From Ferrimonas futtsuensis DSM 18154 (GTDB lineage Bacteria; Pseudomonadota; Gammaproteobacteria; Enterobacterales; Shewanellaceae), in contig NZ_AUGL01000029.1 of NCBI RefSeq assembly GCF_000422645.1, forward strand, positions 1 through 43,913: a DNA stretch of 43,913 bases, in the 5' to 3' direction. The translations under genes and the position numbers were made by a program. The notes beneath the pieces are model-generated. The model worked only from the letters and a program-made list of their open reading frames with translations, was not told where the DNA came from and did no database searches. Positions 26,217 to 35,455 of this stretch are shown piece after piece (the first letter of the stretch is position 1; the number at the start of each line of letters is the position of its first letter).

Positions 26217-27085
26217 CCCTTGTCGGCGGCGGTGCCATCGGCCAACTGATGGCCGGCCTGATGGCACAGCAGGGCATCGAGGTGGTGATCATAGGCCGAC
26301 CAGGCTGTGACTGTGGGGTGCGGGAGCACCGCCTGACCACCCTGGAGGGTGATACGTTTCGCCACAGGGTGCGCCACCTGACTCCCGAGGCAATGCCGCC
26401 CTGTCGGGCGCTGCTGATCACCACCAAAGCCTACCAGGTCCAAGAGGCGGTAACGCCTCTGCTCCCGAGGCTCTCCTCTCAGACCCCCATAGTGCTGCTG
26501 CATAATGGCCTTGGCCCTCAGCAGGCGCTGGCCAGACGCTTCCCCGAACACAACTGGTGGGCGGGCACCCTGACCGACGGCGGGCTGCGCCAGGGACAAG
26601 ACGCGGTGACCCACACCGGGCTGGGGCAACGTTTTGCCGGTCCCCTGCTCCGCCAGGATGCCTTGCCTGACGCCTTGGCGGCCATCGGCTTTGAGCTCGA
26701 CGCCCGCATTGAGCTGAGGCTGTGGCACAAACTGGCGGTCAACGCCCTGATCAACCCACTGACGGCACTGCACCGCTGCCCCAATGGTGAGCTGACTCGG
26801 GCCGAGTTCCTGCCCACCCTGACCCGGCTCAGCGAAGAGCTGGCTGAGGTGGCCGCCAGTCAGGGCGTTTCCATGGAGGCCGACGAGGTGTTGGCCCTGG
26901 GGCTCAAGGTGGCCAGGGCGACGGCAAAGAACCGCTCCTCGATGCTCACCGACGTGGACGCCGGCCGTCAGACAGAGATTGAGGCGATCAGTGGCTTCGT
27001 GGTTGCCCTGGCGGACAAGGCGGGCATTGAGGCACCGACACACAGGGACAACCTGGACAGGGTGAAGGCTCTGCAGTCGCGCTGA
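26201..27085 (+). CDS. panE: 2-dehydropantoate 2-reductase (ketopantoate reductase), 294 aa
   Basis: NADPH-dependent reduction of ketopantoate to pantoate in coenzyme A synthesis. The N-terminal Rossmann motif is LVGGGAIGQLMAG (residues 7-19). The catalytic lysine lies in LWHKLAVNALINPLTAL, and the C-terminal domain carries KNRSSMLTDVDAGRQTEIEA, a hallmark of the family. The reading frame is open well upstream through vanZ, but the ATG at 26201 gives the proper N-terminus. It is followed by a very strong terminator. Confidence 0.94.
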   Translation: MAEPIALVGGGAIGQLMAGLMAQQGIEVVIIGRPGCDCGVREHRLTTLEGDTFRHRVRHLTPEAMPPCRALLITTKAYQVQEAVTPLLPRLSSQTPIVLLHNGLGPQQALARRFPEHNWWAGTLTDGGLRQGQDAVTHTGLGQRFAGPLLRQDALPDALAAIGFELDARIELRLWHKLAVNALINPLTALHRCPNGELTRAEFLPTLTRLSEELAEVAASQGVSMEADEVLALGLKVARATAKNRSSMLTDVDAGRQTEIEAISGFVVALADKAGIEAPTHRDNLDRVKALQSR

Positions 27086-27095
27086 ACGTCAAACG

Positions 27096-27139
27096 CCAAC
27101 TATAAAAAAACCGCCTTTCGGCGGTTTTTTTATAGTTGG
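27096..27139. terminator. Strong bidirectional terminator between panE and thiI
   Basis: A perfect 20-bp stem (27096-27115 with 27120-27139) around the loop TTTC. Its core CCGCC/GGCGG is flanked by seven A and seven T residues, so it works for both converging genes. Confidence 0.96.
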
Positions 27140-27146
27140 ATGTCAA

Positions 27147-28601
27147 TCAGGGGCGGTACACCTTGATGTTGCTGTAACCCTGCTCTTTGAGGTAGAGGGC
27201 CTGCAACTTGGACATCACGCCGCGGTCACAGTACAGCAGGTAGGTGCGCTGCTGGTCCAGCTCCTTGAACTGGGAGCCCAGCTTGAAGAAGGGCAGGGTC
27301 ACCACCTCGACACCGTCCAGTTGCAGCGGGCTCTGCTCCTCCTCTTCGGGGGCGCGGATATCCAGTACCACGGCGCCGTCGATGGGGCTGTCCACGGTCT
27401 CCATCTCGGTGACCTTGGCCTGTTCCTCTTTGGCAATATCACGAATGTCCATCATCTTGGCCTCCGCCATCACACGCTCCACCAGATCCTCGGAGAACTT
27501 GGCTTCCTCCTCCTCGATCTTGGCGAGCACCGCCTTCACGGTCGGTTTCTGCGAGATCACCCCACAATACTCGGGCATGCTGGCGGCAAACTCCTCGGTA
27601 CCGATCTCCCTGGCCACGTCGATGATCTCCTGCTTGTCCCAGGTCACCAGGGGGCGAAGAATCACGGTGTCGCTGATCTTGTCGATGACATTGAGGTTGG
27701 TCAGAGTCTGACTGGACACCTGACCCATGGCCTCACCGGTCACCAGGGCGGGGATGTTGTACTTCTGGGCCACGGCACTGGCCACCTTCATCATCATCCG
27801 TTTGAGAATCACGCCCATCTGACCATTGTCGATGCGCTCGAGGATCTCCTCAACCACCGGCTCAAACGGGATGGAGATGAAACGCACCTTATGGGAGGAA
27901 CCGTACTTATTCCACAGGTAGTAGGCCACCTGCTTCACGCCCTGCTCATGGGCGGCGCCACCGAGGTTGAAGAAGCAGTAATGGGTACGGGCACCGCGCT
28001 TGATGCACTGGAAGCTGGAGACTCCGGAGTCGAAGCCGCCGGAGATCAGGGAGAGCACATCCTCCTGGGTGGCGATGGGAAAGCCGCCCATGCCGTCATG
28101 ACGCTTGTGGACCAGATAGAGCTTGTCGTCTTCAATCTCCAGGCCGATCACCACATCGGGGTCCTTGAGGCGAACACCCGCCGCCTCGGTGTGCTGGTTC
28201 AGGCCACCGCCCACATAACGCTCCACCTCGAGAGAGTTGAAGTCGTGTTTGCCGCGACGCTTGGCGCGCACACAGAAGGTCTTGCCCTGCAGGCGTTCGG
28301 TGAACACCGGCAATGCGTGCTGATAGATGTCGTCCAGGGTCTCGAAGTTGTACTGGCGCACTTCCATGAAGTGGTGGATGCCCGGCATGTTGCTCAGAGA
28401 TTCCACCAGCTTGGCGGTATTGGCCGGATCGTCATTGCTGCTGGCAGCGCTGATATGATCCCAGTTGAAGCGAACCCGCACAGTCTCATCCGTCTTACGC
28501 AGCACATTGCGAATGTTGGACTCGAGCAACTTACCGAAGCGCTTACGCACCGATTTGCTCTTAATCATGATCTCGGGATGCAGCTTAACGATAAATTTCA
28601 T
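27147..28601 (-). CDS. thiI: tRNA 4-thiouridine synthase / thiamine sulfur transferase ThiI, 484 aa
   Basis: Adds sulfur to uridine 8 of tRNA and supplies sulfur for the thiamine thiazole. It has an N-terminal ferredoxin-like plus THUMP region (about 1-165), a PP-loop SGGFDS (187-192), the conserved Cys346 in PEYCGVIS, and a C-terminal rhodanese domain whose catalytic Cys458 lies in [11 protein letters not shown]. The rhodanese domain means this is the full-length enterobacterial type. The ATG at 28601 has an AGGAAGC ribosome binding site; the upstream extension to 28628 does not fit the family. It is convergent with panE. Confidence 0.97.
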   Translation of the reverse strand: MKFIVKLHPEIMIKSKSVRKRFGKLLESNIRNVLRKTDETVRVRFNWDHISAASSNDDPANTAKLVESLSNMPGIHHFMEVRQYNFETLDDIYQHALPVFTERLQGKTFCVRAKRRGKHDFNSLEVERYVGGGLNQHTEAAGVRLKDPDVVIGLEIEDDKLYLVHKRHDGMGGFPIATQEDVLSLISGGFDSGVSSFQCIKRGARTHYCFFNLGGAAHEQGVKQVAYYLWNKYGSSHKVRFISIPFEPVVEEILERIDNGQMGVILKRMMMKVASAVAQKYNIPALVTGEAMGQVSSQTLTNLNVIDKISDTVILRPLVTWDKQEIIDVAREIGTEEFAASMPEYCGVISQKPTVKAVLAKIEEEEAKFSEDLVERVMAEAKMMDIRDIAKEEQAKVTEMETVDSPIDGAVVLDIRAPEEEEQSPLQLDGVEVVTLPFFKLGSQFKELDQQRTYLLYCDRGVMSKLQALYLKEQGYSNIKVYRP

Positions 28602-28686
28602 GAGCTTCCTGTACGGGCAAAAAATCAAAGCGCGGCATTATACCTGAGCTTATGCATCTGGGGAACCACTGGCAGAGAGGACACAA

Positions 28687-28710
28687 GGTCACGTCCCGGG
28701 GGACGTGACC
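28687..28710 (-). terminator. Hairpin downstream of pomB
   Basis: An 11-bp perfect stem GGTCACGTCCC / GGGACGTGACC begins ten bases after the pomB stop. On the minus strand it is followed by TTGTGTCC, a weak T-run. Probable terminator separating pomAB from thiI. Confidence 0.6.
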
Positions 28711-28719
28711 CCGCTCAGG

Positions 28720-29661
28720 TTACTGAACGGCCGGGATCTCTTCGGAAAGTTTAGGCTTACCTTGGGTGATCGCAATCTCCACCCGTCGGTTTTTGGCTCG
28801 ACCAGCGGCTTCGTCGTTGCTGGCCAGGGGCTGGGTGTTGGCCTTGCCGATCACTTCCATGCGGTGAGGCTCAAACCCCTCCACGGTGATCATCTCATGG
28901 GCTACAGAGACCGCTCGCTGAGAGGAGAGCTCCCAGTTGGAACGGTAGAGTTCGTTGTTGATCACCGCATTGTCCGTGTGCCCTGTGATGGTGATGATAC
29001 CAGGCACATCCTTCAGCAGACCGGCCACAGCGGCGACCACCGGACGAAATTTGGGCTGCAGAAACGCCGAGTTTGCCGGGAAGGCGCCCTTTTCGCGGAT
29101 GCGGATGACGATCTGCTGTCCCAGGGACTCGATCTCAATGGCCCCATCCTCAATCTGCTCCTGAAGCTGCTCCGCCAGCTTCTTGGCCAGGGCGCTGCTT
29201 TCCGCCTGGGCCTGGGTCTGAGCCATGGTATCCGCCGAGGGAGAGGTCTGCTCGCTGGCCCCGCCCTTGAGCTTGCCATCGTTGGTCTGCTCACTGCCGG
29301 CCACCGGGTCCTTACCAGGGTCCACGTCCAGGTGATTCTTGGTGAACTGAATGGTCTGCTGGTTGATCACCTCGATGGGAGTGGGCTCCGGCCGCCCGGG
29401 GCGAAACTCCTGGGCAATCACCGAGGTGCCTTTGGGGATGTCCTTCACCTCCAGTTTGTTCTGGACACCGAAGGCGTACTTCATGGAACCGGCGATCTGC
29501 TTGAACTTCAGCACGTCCATCTCGGAGAAGGCCAGCAGCAGTACGAAGAAGCACATCAACAGAGACATCAGGTCCGCAAAGGTGGCCATCCAGGCTGGAG
29601 AGCCACCACTGGCCTTCTTCGCTGGAGCCATCTCCTCATCACGGTTGGCGCTCAGAGTCAT
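28720..29661 (-). CDS. pomB: Sodium-type flagellar stator protein PomB, 313 aa
   Basis: Stator subunit anchoring PomA to peptidoglycan and providing the ion-binding aspartate. The single membrane helix MATFADLMSLLMCFFVLLLA contains Asp30, the essential ion ligand. The plug region follows (FSEMDVLKFKQIAGSMKYAF). The C-terminal OmpA-like peptidoglycan-binding domain has TGHTDNAVINNELYRSNWEL and ends with NRRVEIAI. The sequence is closer to PomB than MotB, implying a sodium-driven polar flagellum. The ATG follows GAGGAG, four bases after the pomA stop. No flagellar structural genes are in the window. Confidence 0.96.
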   Translation of the reverse strand: MTLSANRDEEMAPAKKASGGSPAWMATFADLMSLLMCFFVLLLAFSEMDVLKFKQIAGSMKYAFGVQNKLEVKDIPKGTSVIAQEFRPGRPEPTPIEVINQQTIQFTKNHLDVDPGKDPVAGSEQTNDGKLKGGASEQTSPSADTMAQTQAQAESSALAKKLAEQLQEQIEDGAIEIESLGQQIVIRIREKGAFPANSAFLQPKFRPVVAAVAGLLKDVPGIITITGHTDNAVINNELYRSNWELSSQRAVSVAHEMITVEGFEPHRMEVIGKANTQPLASNDEAAGRAKNRRVEIAITQGKPKLSEEIPAVQ

Positions 29662-29665
29662 GAAG

Positions 29666-30430
29666 CTACTCCTCGGTGGTGGAGACGGCTCGCTGCTTCT
29701 CCGCCAGGTAGTTCTTCAAAAAGCCTTCGATCACGCGGGGGTTCTGACCATCCTGAATGGAGAGTACCGCGTCCATGATCAAGCGCCGGTTGAGCATCTC
29801 TTCGCCCATGCGCAACTCCAGCTTATCGGCGATGGGGGCCGCCACCATGTTGGCGATGATGGCGCCATAGAGGGTGGTCAGCAGAGCCACCGCCATGGCA
29901 GGGCCGATGGATTTGGGATCGTCCATGTTATTGAGCATCGCCACCAGGCCGATCAGGGTGCCGATCATCCCCATCGCCGGCGCCACATCCGCCAGGGCGC
30001 GGAAAATACCGGAGCCGCTCTGATGCCGCTCCATGGTCAGACCGATATCCTTGGCCAGCGCCTGACGCACCACCGAGGCATCGTGACCATCCACCAGCAG
30101 GTCCACCGCCTTCTGCATAAAACTGTTGTTGATCTCCGCCTCTTCCAGGGCCAGAAAGCCCCCCTTTCGGGCAGAATCGGCCATCACCACCGCCTGCTCG
30201 ATCAGGTCTTCCGGCTTGTCAATTTTGAACATGAAGGCCTTGGCGGCAATCTTGATGGCTCCTAGGAACTGCTTGATGTTGTACTTCATCATCACCACGA
30301 ACAGGGAGCCACACACTACGATGAGGATCGAAGGGATGTTGACGAAAACACCGGGGTCCCCCCCGTCCATCATCGCCATGATCACGAATGCGAAGGCGCC
30401 TAAGAGGCCAATTAGGGTCGCGAGATCCAC
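29666..30430 (-). CDS. pomA: Sodium-type flagellar stator protein PomA, 254 aa
   Basis: Four-helix stator subunit. The protein starts VDLATLIGLLGAFAFVIMAM, and the start codon is GTG at 30430 with AGGAGAG just upstream; longer open frames to 30553 add sequence foreign to the family. Helices 3 and 4 include ALADVAPAMGMIGTLIGLVA and MAVALLTTLYGAIIANMVAA, typical of MotA/PomA. The length equals that of Vibrio PomA. It is transcribed with pomB from a sigma-28-type promoter about 65-90 bases upstream. Confidence 0.96.
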   Translation of the reverse strand: MDLATLIGLLGAFAFVIMAMMDGGDPGVFVNIPSILIVVCGSLFVVMMKYNIKQFLGAIKIAAKAFMFKIDKPEDLIEQAVVMADSARKGGFLALEEAEINNSFMQKAVDLLVDGHDASVVRQALAKDIGLTMERHQSGSGIFRALADVAPAMGMIGTLIGLVAMLNNMDDPKSIGPAMAVALLTTLYGAIIANMVAAPIADKLELRMGEEMLNRRLIMDAVLSIQDGQNPRVIEGFLKNYLAEKQRAVSTTEE

Positions 30431-30495
30431 AAACTCTCCTGATCTGTCTGAATTTCTGATCGTCCCAGCAGGGGGAACTAGGTAGTCTATTGTCT

Positions 30496-30522
30496 TTATC
30501 GGTCCAATCGAAGGCAAGTTTA
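30496..30522 (-). promoter_or_regulatory. Sigma-28 (FliA)-type promoter of pomAB
   Basis: On the minus strand TAAA-N15-ACCGATAA matches the flagellar sigma-28 consensus TAAA-N15-GCCGATAA, with exact spacing and seven of eight -10 positions. It lies 66-92 bases before the pomA GTG start, giving a leader of roughly 60 bases. Confidence 0.8.
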
Positions 30523-30607
30523 ATGAAATTTCAGCTTCAGCCTGGACCTCCATTGATCCAGGGTCGACAAAGCAGTACCTTTGTCCAGCACTTCAAGGAG
30601 CCGAAAG

Positions 30608-30847
30608 ATGGCAAAAAAACCGGACAACCTAAGTTTTGAACAGGCGCTGTCGGAGCTGGAGCAGATTGTTGGCAATCTGGAACAGGGAAACCTGCCGCTG
30701 GAGCAGGCGCTGAAACAGTTCGAGCGGGGCATTCACCTCGTGCGGGCCAGCCAGAGCAAGCTGACCCAGGCGGAACAGAGCGTACAGATGCTTACCAGGG
30801 ATGAGGAAGGCGACGCACAACTGGTTGATTTCGAATCTCAGGAGTAA
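30608..30847 (+). CDS. xseB: Exodeoxyribonuclease VII small subunit, 79 aa
   Basis: Small helical subunit of the single-strand-specific exonuclease VII. The family signature is [20 protein letters not shown] followed by [13 protein letters not shown]. The ATG at 30608 is seven bases after AAGGAG; the in-frame ATG at 30581 adds unrelated residues and lacks such a site. It is two bases upstream of ispA, the classic xseB-ispA-dxs operon. Confidence 0.96.
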   Translation: MAKKPDNLSFEQALSELEQIVGNLEQGNLPLEQALKQFERGIHLVRASQSKLTQAEQSVQMLTRDEEGDAQLVDFESQE

Positions 30848-30849
30848 GC

Positions 30850-31737
30850 ATGCTGAGCGCTGCCCTGACCCGCTACCGTGAGCGGGTCGACCAACACCTT
30901 ATCCACCAATTTGATTCCCTGCCCCCCTGCGCTCCCGGCCTGCTGGAAGCGATGCGTTACGGCACCCTGCTGGGCGGCAAACGGGTCAGGCCCTTTTTGG
31001 TCTACAGCGTGGGCACCATGCTGGGCGCCGATGAGAAGACCCTGGATCCCCTGGCTGCGGCGGTGGAGTGCATCCACGCCTACTCGCTGATCCACGATGA
31101 TCTTCCCGCCATGGACGATGATGATCTGCGCCGCGGCCAACCCACCTGTCACATCGCTTTCGACGAAGCCACCGCCATTCTGGCCGGGGATGCACTGCAG
31201 ACCCTGGCGTTTGAAATTCTGGCAGAGGCTGACCTGCCTGATGCGCTGGAGGGCAACCGGGTGGCCATGTTCCGCGCCCTGGCCAGGGCTTCCGGTTATC
31301 AGGGGATGTGTGGCGGCCAGGCGATCGATCTGGATTCCACCGGCAAACGTATTCCTCTGGAAGCGTTGACCCAGCTGCACAGGTTGAAGACCGGAGCATT
31401 GATCCGGGCCAGCGTAGAGCTGGCGACCCTGGCGGTGCCCAACCTGGATTCTGCACACCGCGTCGCCCTGGTGGAGTACGCCGAGGCCTTAGGTCTGGCA
31501 TTTCAGGTTCAGGACGACATCCTCGACATCACCGCCGACACCGAACAGCTTGGAAAACCCCAGGGGTCGGACGCCGATGCGGACAAGAGTACCTTCCCTG
31601 CCCTGCTGGGTCTGGAAGGGGCTTGTGAGGTGGCGCAGAGTCTCCATAAAGATGCCCTGACATCTTTGGCCCAGTTGCCATACAATACTGAACTACTTAC
31701 TGACTTTGCCCGATACATCATCGAGCGAGGCCAATAA
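30850..31737 (+). CDS. ispA: Farnesyl diphosphate synthase, 295 aa
   Basis: Condenses isopentenyl diphosphate with dimethylallyl and geranyl diphosphate to make farnesyl diphosphate. The first aspartate-rich motif is DDLPAMDDDD (83-92) and the second is FQVQDDILDITAD. The GGKRVRPFL substrate-binding motif is near residues 42-50. Length matches IspA. It lies two bases after xseB and 27 bases before dxs, which makes the first precursor of the same pathway. Confidence 0.97.
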   Translation: MLSAALTRYRERVDQHLIHQFDSLPPCAPGLLEAMRYGTLLGGKRVRPFLVYSVGTMLGADEKTLDPLAAAVECIHAYSLIHDDLPAMDDDDLRRGQPTCHIAFDEATAILAGDALQTLAFEILAEADLPDALEGNRVAMFRALARASGYQGMCGGQAIDLDSTGKRIPLEALTQLHRLKTGALIRASVELATLAVPNLDSAHRVALVEYAEALGLAFQVQDDILDITADTEQLGKPQGSDADADKSTFPALLGLEGACEVAQSLHKDALTSLAQLPYNTELLTDFARYIIERGQ

Positions 31738-31764
31738 TCACGATAACAAGAAGCGACTGTCATA

Positions 31765-33630
31765 ATGAGTCTGGATCTGAACGATTATCCACTCCTGTCC
31801 AAGGCATTGATGCCCCAGGACCTGCGCACCCTGCCCAAGGCCGACCTGCAAGCGGTGGCGGATGAACTCCGTCAGTACCTGTTGCGCTGCGTGAGCCACT
31901 CTTCGGGCCACCTGGCTTCCGGCTTGGGGGCTGTGGAGCTGACGGTTGCTTTGCACTATGTGTACAACACCCCCTTTGACCGCCTGGTCTGGGATGTGGG
32001 CCACCAGGCCTACCCCCACAAGATCCTCACCGGTCGCGCCAAGGAGATGCCCACCATCCGCCAGAAGGATGGCCTGCACCCCTTCCCCTGGCGTGAAGAG
32101 AGCGAGTACGACACCCTGAGTGTCGGCCACTCCACCACCTCCATTTCCGCCGCCCTGGGTATGGCCATTGCCGCCGACCGTGAAGGGCAGGATCGCAAAG
32201 TGGTGGCGGTCATCGGTGACGGTGCCCTTACCGGAGGCATGGCGTTCGAAGCCCTGAACCACGCCGGCGACATCCATAAGGATATGCTGGTGATCATCAA
32301 CGACAACGAGATGTCCATCTCTGAAAACGTTGGGGCGCTGAACAACCACATGGCCCGGCTGATGTCCGGCCGGCTGTACACCACCATTCGCGAGGGCGGC
32401 AAGAAAGCCCTGTCCGGCCTGCCTCCCATCAAGGAGCTGGCCCGCCGAGCCGAAGAGCACCTGAAAGGGATGGTGGTCCCGGGGACCCTGTTTGAGGAGC
32501 TGGGCTTCAACTACATCGGCCCCATCGACGGTCACGACGTCAGCGGTCTGGTGGACACCCTGCGCAACATGCGCAACCTCAAGGGTCCGCAGATTCTGCA
32601 CATCATGACCAAGAAGGGCAAAGGCTATAAGCCCGCGGAAGAGGATCCCATCAGCTACCACGGTGTGCCGAAATTCAATGTCGAGGAGTCCAAGCTGCCC
32701 AAGTCCAAGCCGGGACAACCGACCTTCTCCAAGGTGTTCGGCGACTGGCTGTGCGATATGGCCGCCAAGGACAACAAACTGATGGGGATCACCCCGGCCA
32801 TGCGCGAAGGCTCCGGCATGGTGGAGTTCTCCCAGCAGTTCCCGGAGCAGTACTTCGACGCGGCGATTGCCGAGCAGCACGCCGTCACCCTGGGTGCTGG
32901 CTTCGCCTGTGAGGGATACCACCCGGTGGTGGCCATCTACTCCACCTTCCTGCAACGCGCCTACGACCAGGCGATTCATGATGTGGGCATCATGAACCTG
33001 CCGGTGCTGTTCGCCATCGACCGGGGCGGTCTGGTGGGCGCAGATGGCCAGACCCACCAGGGGGCCTTCGATCTCTCCTACCTGCGCTGCATTCCCAACT
33101 TTACGGTAATGGCTCCGGCAGACGCCAATGAGTGTCGCCAGATGCTCTACACCGGCCACATGATGGACACCCCGGCCGCCGTGCGCTACCCGAGAGGCAC
33201 CGGCCTCAAGGTAGAGATTCAGGAAGAGATGGAGGCGCTGCCTATCGGCAAGGCGGAGATCCGTCGTCAGGGCAAAGAGCTGTGTATCTTCAGTTTCGGC
33301 ACCCTGCTGCCCTACGCCCTGGAGGCGGCCGAGCAGCTGGACGCCACCGTGGTGAACATGCGCTTCGTCAAGCCCATCGATGAAGCGATAGTTCAGCAGA
33401 TGGCCGGCAGCCACGATCGTCTGGTGACCCTGGAAGAGAACGCCATCATGGGCGGTGCCGGTTCCGCCCTGGTGGAGTGCATGAATCGTCTCAAGATCGC
33501 CAAGCCGGTGCTGCAGCTCGGCCTGCCCGACCGCTTTATTGAACAGGGTACCCAGGAGGAGATGCACACCGTACTGGGCCTGGACGGCCCGGGGATTCTC
33601 AAGCAGGTGGCCGATTACTTCGGCGACTGA
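31765..33630 (+). CDS. dxs: 1-deoxy-D-xylulose-5-phosphate synthase, 621 aa
   Basis: Thiamine-diphosphate enzyme joining pyruvate and glyceraldehyde 3-phosphate at the entry to the MEP isoprenoid pathway, also feeding thiamine and pyridoxal synthesis. The TPP-binding motif is [20 protein letters not shown]. The transketolase pyrimidine-binding region is [20 protein letters not shown], followed by [20 protein letters not shown]. Length is normal. The ribosome binding site is weak. It is the last gene of xseB-ispA-dxs and is followed by a terminator. Confidence 0.98.
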   Translation: MSLDLNDYPLLSKALMPQDLRTLPKADLQAVADELRQYLLRCVSHSSGHLASGLGAVELTVALHYVYNTPFDRLVWDVGHQAYPHKILTGRAKEMPTIRQKDGLHPFPWREESEYDTLSVGHSTTSISAALGMAIAADREGQDRKVVAVIGDGALTGGMAFEALNHAGDIHKDMLVIINDNEMSISENVGALNNHMARLMSGRLYTTIREGGKKALSGLPPIKELARRAEEHLKGMVVPGTLFEELGFNYIGPIDGHDVSGLVDTLRNMRNLKGPQILHIMTKKGKGYKPAEEDPISYHGVPKFNVEESKLPKSKPGQPTFSKVFGDWLCDMAAKDNKLMGITPAMREGSGMVEFSQQFPEQYFDAAIAEQHAVTLGAGFACEGYHPVVAIYSTFLQRAYDQAIHDVGIMNLPVLFAIDRGGLVGADGQTHQGAFDLSYLRCIPNFTVMAPADANECRQMLYTGHMMDTPAAVRYPRGTGLKVEIQEEMEALPIGKAEIRRQGKELCIFSFGTLLPYALEAAEQLDATVVNMRFVKPIDEAIVQQMAGSHDRLVTLEENAIMGGAGSALVECMNRLKIAKPVLQLGLPDRFIEQGTQEEMHTVLGLDGPGILKQVADYFGD

Positions 33631-33651
33631 ACCTCATCCGTTCAAACCAAG

Positions 33652-33678
33652 AAAACCGGAGCCTGGCTCCGGTTTTTT
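33652..33678 (+). terminator. Rho-independent terminator after dxs
   Basis: Stem ACCGGAGC / GCTCCGGT (33655-33662 and 33666-33673) with flanking A and T runs, the last being six T residues. Confidence 0.92.
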
Positions 33679-33782
33679 GTGGTTGTTTGCCCATGACTGA
33701 GAACACTCATTTCGAGATTGGGGGCTTTTTCCTGGGTGTATTCGGTGGCAAAGTGAGCGCCACTGTTCAGAAGGAGCCCCCT

Positions 33783-34493
33783 ATGCACCACAGCGCCATC
33801 CTATGGGATTATGACGGCACCCTGGTGAATTCCGCGCCTAAAAACATCAGCATCACTCTCTCCATTCTGGATGAAGTTGCCCCAAGGCTGACCGGCGACC
33901 GCCTTCCGCACTGCCTTCGCAGTGAGGCGCGCTATCACCAGGCCAATCACGCGGCGCAAAACTGGCAGGACCTCTATCAGAACTATTATGGACTGACGGC
34001 TGTGGAAACCGCCCAGGCAGGCCCTTTGTGGGCTCAGCATCAGAGGCGCAACACCACCGACGTCTCCCTGTTTGAGGGGATTGCAGAGGTCCTGGAGCAG
34101 CTGCAGGCACTGCCCCATGGCATCTGTTCCCAGAATGATTCGGTGACCATCTGGCGCCAGTTGGAACGCCAGGGTATCGCCTCCCCCTTCAAAGCGGTGG
34201 TGGGGTACAACGAAGTCTCCTCAGAGGCGCAGAAGCCCCACCCTGCCGGCGGGCTCCAGTGCATAGAGGCGATGTTTGGGGGGCACAGCCCGGAAACCCT
34301 GGTCTACATCGGAGACCATCAGGGCGACGTCCAGTTTGCCCGTAACCTGGGTGCCGTCCTCGGCCCACAGAGCCGGGTGATTGCCATTACCGCCGCCTAC
34401 AGCGGAGCTTCCCCTCAGCGTTGGCAACACCAGCCGGATCATGTGGCCGATACCCCGACAGCGCTGGTGGAGATCTGCCGGCAATACCTCTGA
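33783..34493 (+). CDS. HAD-superfamily hydrolase (phosphatase-like), 236 aa
   Basis: A haloacid dehalogenase fold hydrolase. Motif I is WDYDGTLVN with the nucleophile Asp9 and acid/base Asp11. Motif II falls in GICSQND. Motif III/IV is the QKPHPAG lysine followed by VYIGDHQGDVQFARNLG. This resembles phosphoglycolate phosphatase-like and other small-molecule phosphatases; the substrate is unknown. The ATG at 33783 has AAGGAG six bases upstream; the frame is open to 33687 but that part looks non-coding. It is a single gene between two terminators. Confidence 0.85.
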   Translation: MHHSAILWDYDGTLVNSAPKNISITLSILDEVAPRLTGDRLPHCLRSEARYHQANHAAQNWQDLYQNYYGLTAVETAQAGPLWAQHQRRNTTDVSLFEGIAEVLEQLQALPHGICSQNDSVTIWRQLERQGIASPFKAVVGYNEVSSEAQKPHPAGGLQCIEAMFGGHSPETLVYIGDHQGDVQFARNLGAVLGPQSRVIAITAAYSGASPQRWQHQPDHVADTPTALVEICRQYL

Positions 34494-34535
34494 GGGCTCG
34501 GTCTTCCCGGCATAGAGTCTTGATGCGTCAGTGAT

Positions 34536-34565
34536 AAAAAAAGCCAGCAACGGGTGCTGGCTTTT
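34536..34565. terminator. Bidirectional terminator
   Basis: Stem AAAAGCCAGCA / TGCTGGCTTTT (34539-34549 and 34555-34565) with a 5-base loop, between the converging HAD and lipoprotein genes. Confidence 0.92.
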
Positions 34566-34581
34566 CTGACTCAGGAGAGCA

Positions 34582-35202
34582 TCAACCGAAGAACAGACGC
34601 CACAGCCAGCTGCGATCCAGGTCCTCTTTGCACTGATTGTATTGGGCCGCATAGCGCTTAGAGCGTGCCTCAACCTTGCGGGAGGTCTTCACCAGCCACT
34701 GCTTCTTGCGGTAACTGCCGCGCTTATAGCCCCCCCACCCCTCGTGATAGTTGAGGTACTGGCGGTAAGCATCCCACTTGGAGACTCCGTTGATCTTGTT
34801 GGTCTTGTAGATGTACCAGCCCATGAAGTCCATGGCATCGTCGAAGTCACTGCGGCTGGACCAGGAGTTGCCGGTCTCCCGGGCATACTGATCCCAGGTC
34901 ACCGTCTTGGCCTGGGCGTAACCATAGGCGCTGGAGGCTCGGCCGATGGGGATAAACCCGAGGAACCACTCCATGGGAGGCTGGGCGTTGTGCTTGAAGG
35001 AACTCTCCTGGTACATCATCGCCATGGGAACATGCACTGGCACTCCCCACTTATCCCGGCTGTCCTTGGCCGCCTTATACCAATCACGGTTCTCCGTAAA
35101 GATGTTACACAGGTTCTCCGGGTCTCTGGGGGGCGGCGTGGCACAGCCAACCAGAGAAACCAGAAGCGCCGAGCTCAGCAACAGTTTTACTATTTTCATC
35201 AT
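34582..35202 (-). CDS. Lytic-transglycosylase-like (SLT) lipoprotein, 206 aa
   Basis: Begins MMKIVKLLLSSALLVSLVGC, a lipoprotein signal with Cys20 as the lipidation site, so the protein is membrane-anchored in the periplasm. A goose-lysozyme/SLT-like catalytic region is visible as MAMMYQESSF, with Glu66 as the likely acid, and YGYAQAKTVTWDQY. The basic C-terminal part (KRGSYRKKQWLVKTSRKVEA) may bind the cell wall. Two adjacent ATG codons (35202 and 35199) are possible starts; neither has a strong ribosome binding site. The frame is open to 35289 but those residues are not signal-like. Peptidoglycan cleavage is inferred. Confidence 0.85.
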   Translation of the reverse strand: MMKIVKLLLSSALLVSLVGCATPPPRDPENLCNIFTENRDWYKAAKDSRDKWGVPVHVPMAMMYQESSFKHNAQPPMEWFLGFIPIGRASSAYGYAQAKTVTWDQYARETGNSWSSRSDFDDAMDFMGWYIYKTNKINGVSKWDAYRQYLNYHEGWGGYKRGSYRKKQWLVKTSRKVEARSKRYAAQYNQCKEDLDRSWLWRLFFG

Positions 35203-35334
35203 GGGTTTGGATGTTCGTGTGAGTCCCTGAAAGCCTTGATTCTGCCCTGAGGCATTCACAATTGCCACCTTAAGATGAGGAAAAGCCATACCATCAACGA
35301 TCGCCAGGCCACAAGGGTGAAGAAATTGCCCCTT

Positions 35335-35352
35335 TGTCAGCCAAAGCTGACA
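35335..35352. promoter_or_regulatory. Inverted repeat upstream of the LysE-type gene
   Basis: TGTCAGC-CAAA-GCTGACA is a perfect 7-bp dyad, about 40 bases upstream of the predicted -35 element. It could be an operator or a hairpin. The rest of the 253-base gap contains no convincing gene. Confidence 0.4.
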
Positions 35353-35392
35353 GGTGAGCTCTCAATTCCTGTGCCCGAATTCCCCCCGGTCC

Positions 35393-35421
35393 TTTACAGC
35401 TCTGTGCAGCACTGGTTAAAT
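35393..35421 (+). promoter_or_regulatory. Sigma-70-type promoter of the LysE-type gene
   Basis: TTTACA, a 17-base spacer and TTAAAT (35416-35421). Five of six -35 and four of six -10 positions match consensus. The start codon is about 35 bases downstream of the -10 box. Confidence 0.55.
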
Positions 35422-35455
35422 GCGCCCCTTTCTCTGAAAACCCGTCGTTTTTCCA

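Noticed and set aside
27321-28754. Long plus-strand open frame opposite thiI (477 codons)
   Set aside because: Low-complexity His/Leu/Gly-rich translation and complete overlap with thiI mark it as a shadow frame.
31738-33567. Long minus-strand open frame opposite dxs (609 codons)
   Set aside because: It is the mirror of dxs codon bias in high-G+C DNA; the translation is His/Gly/Gln-rich with no domain, while dxs on the plus strand is unmistakable.
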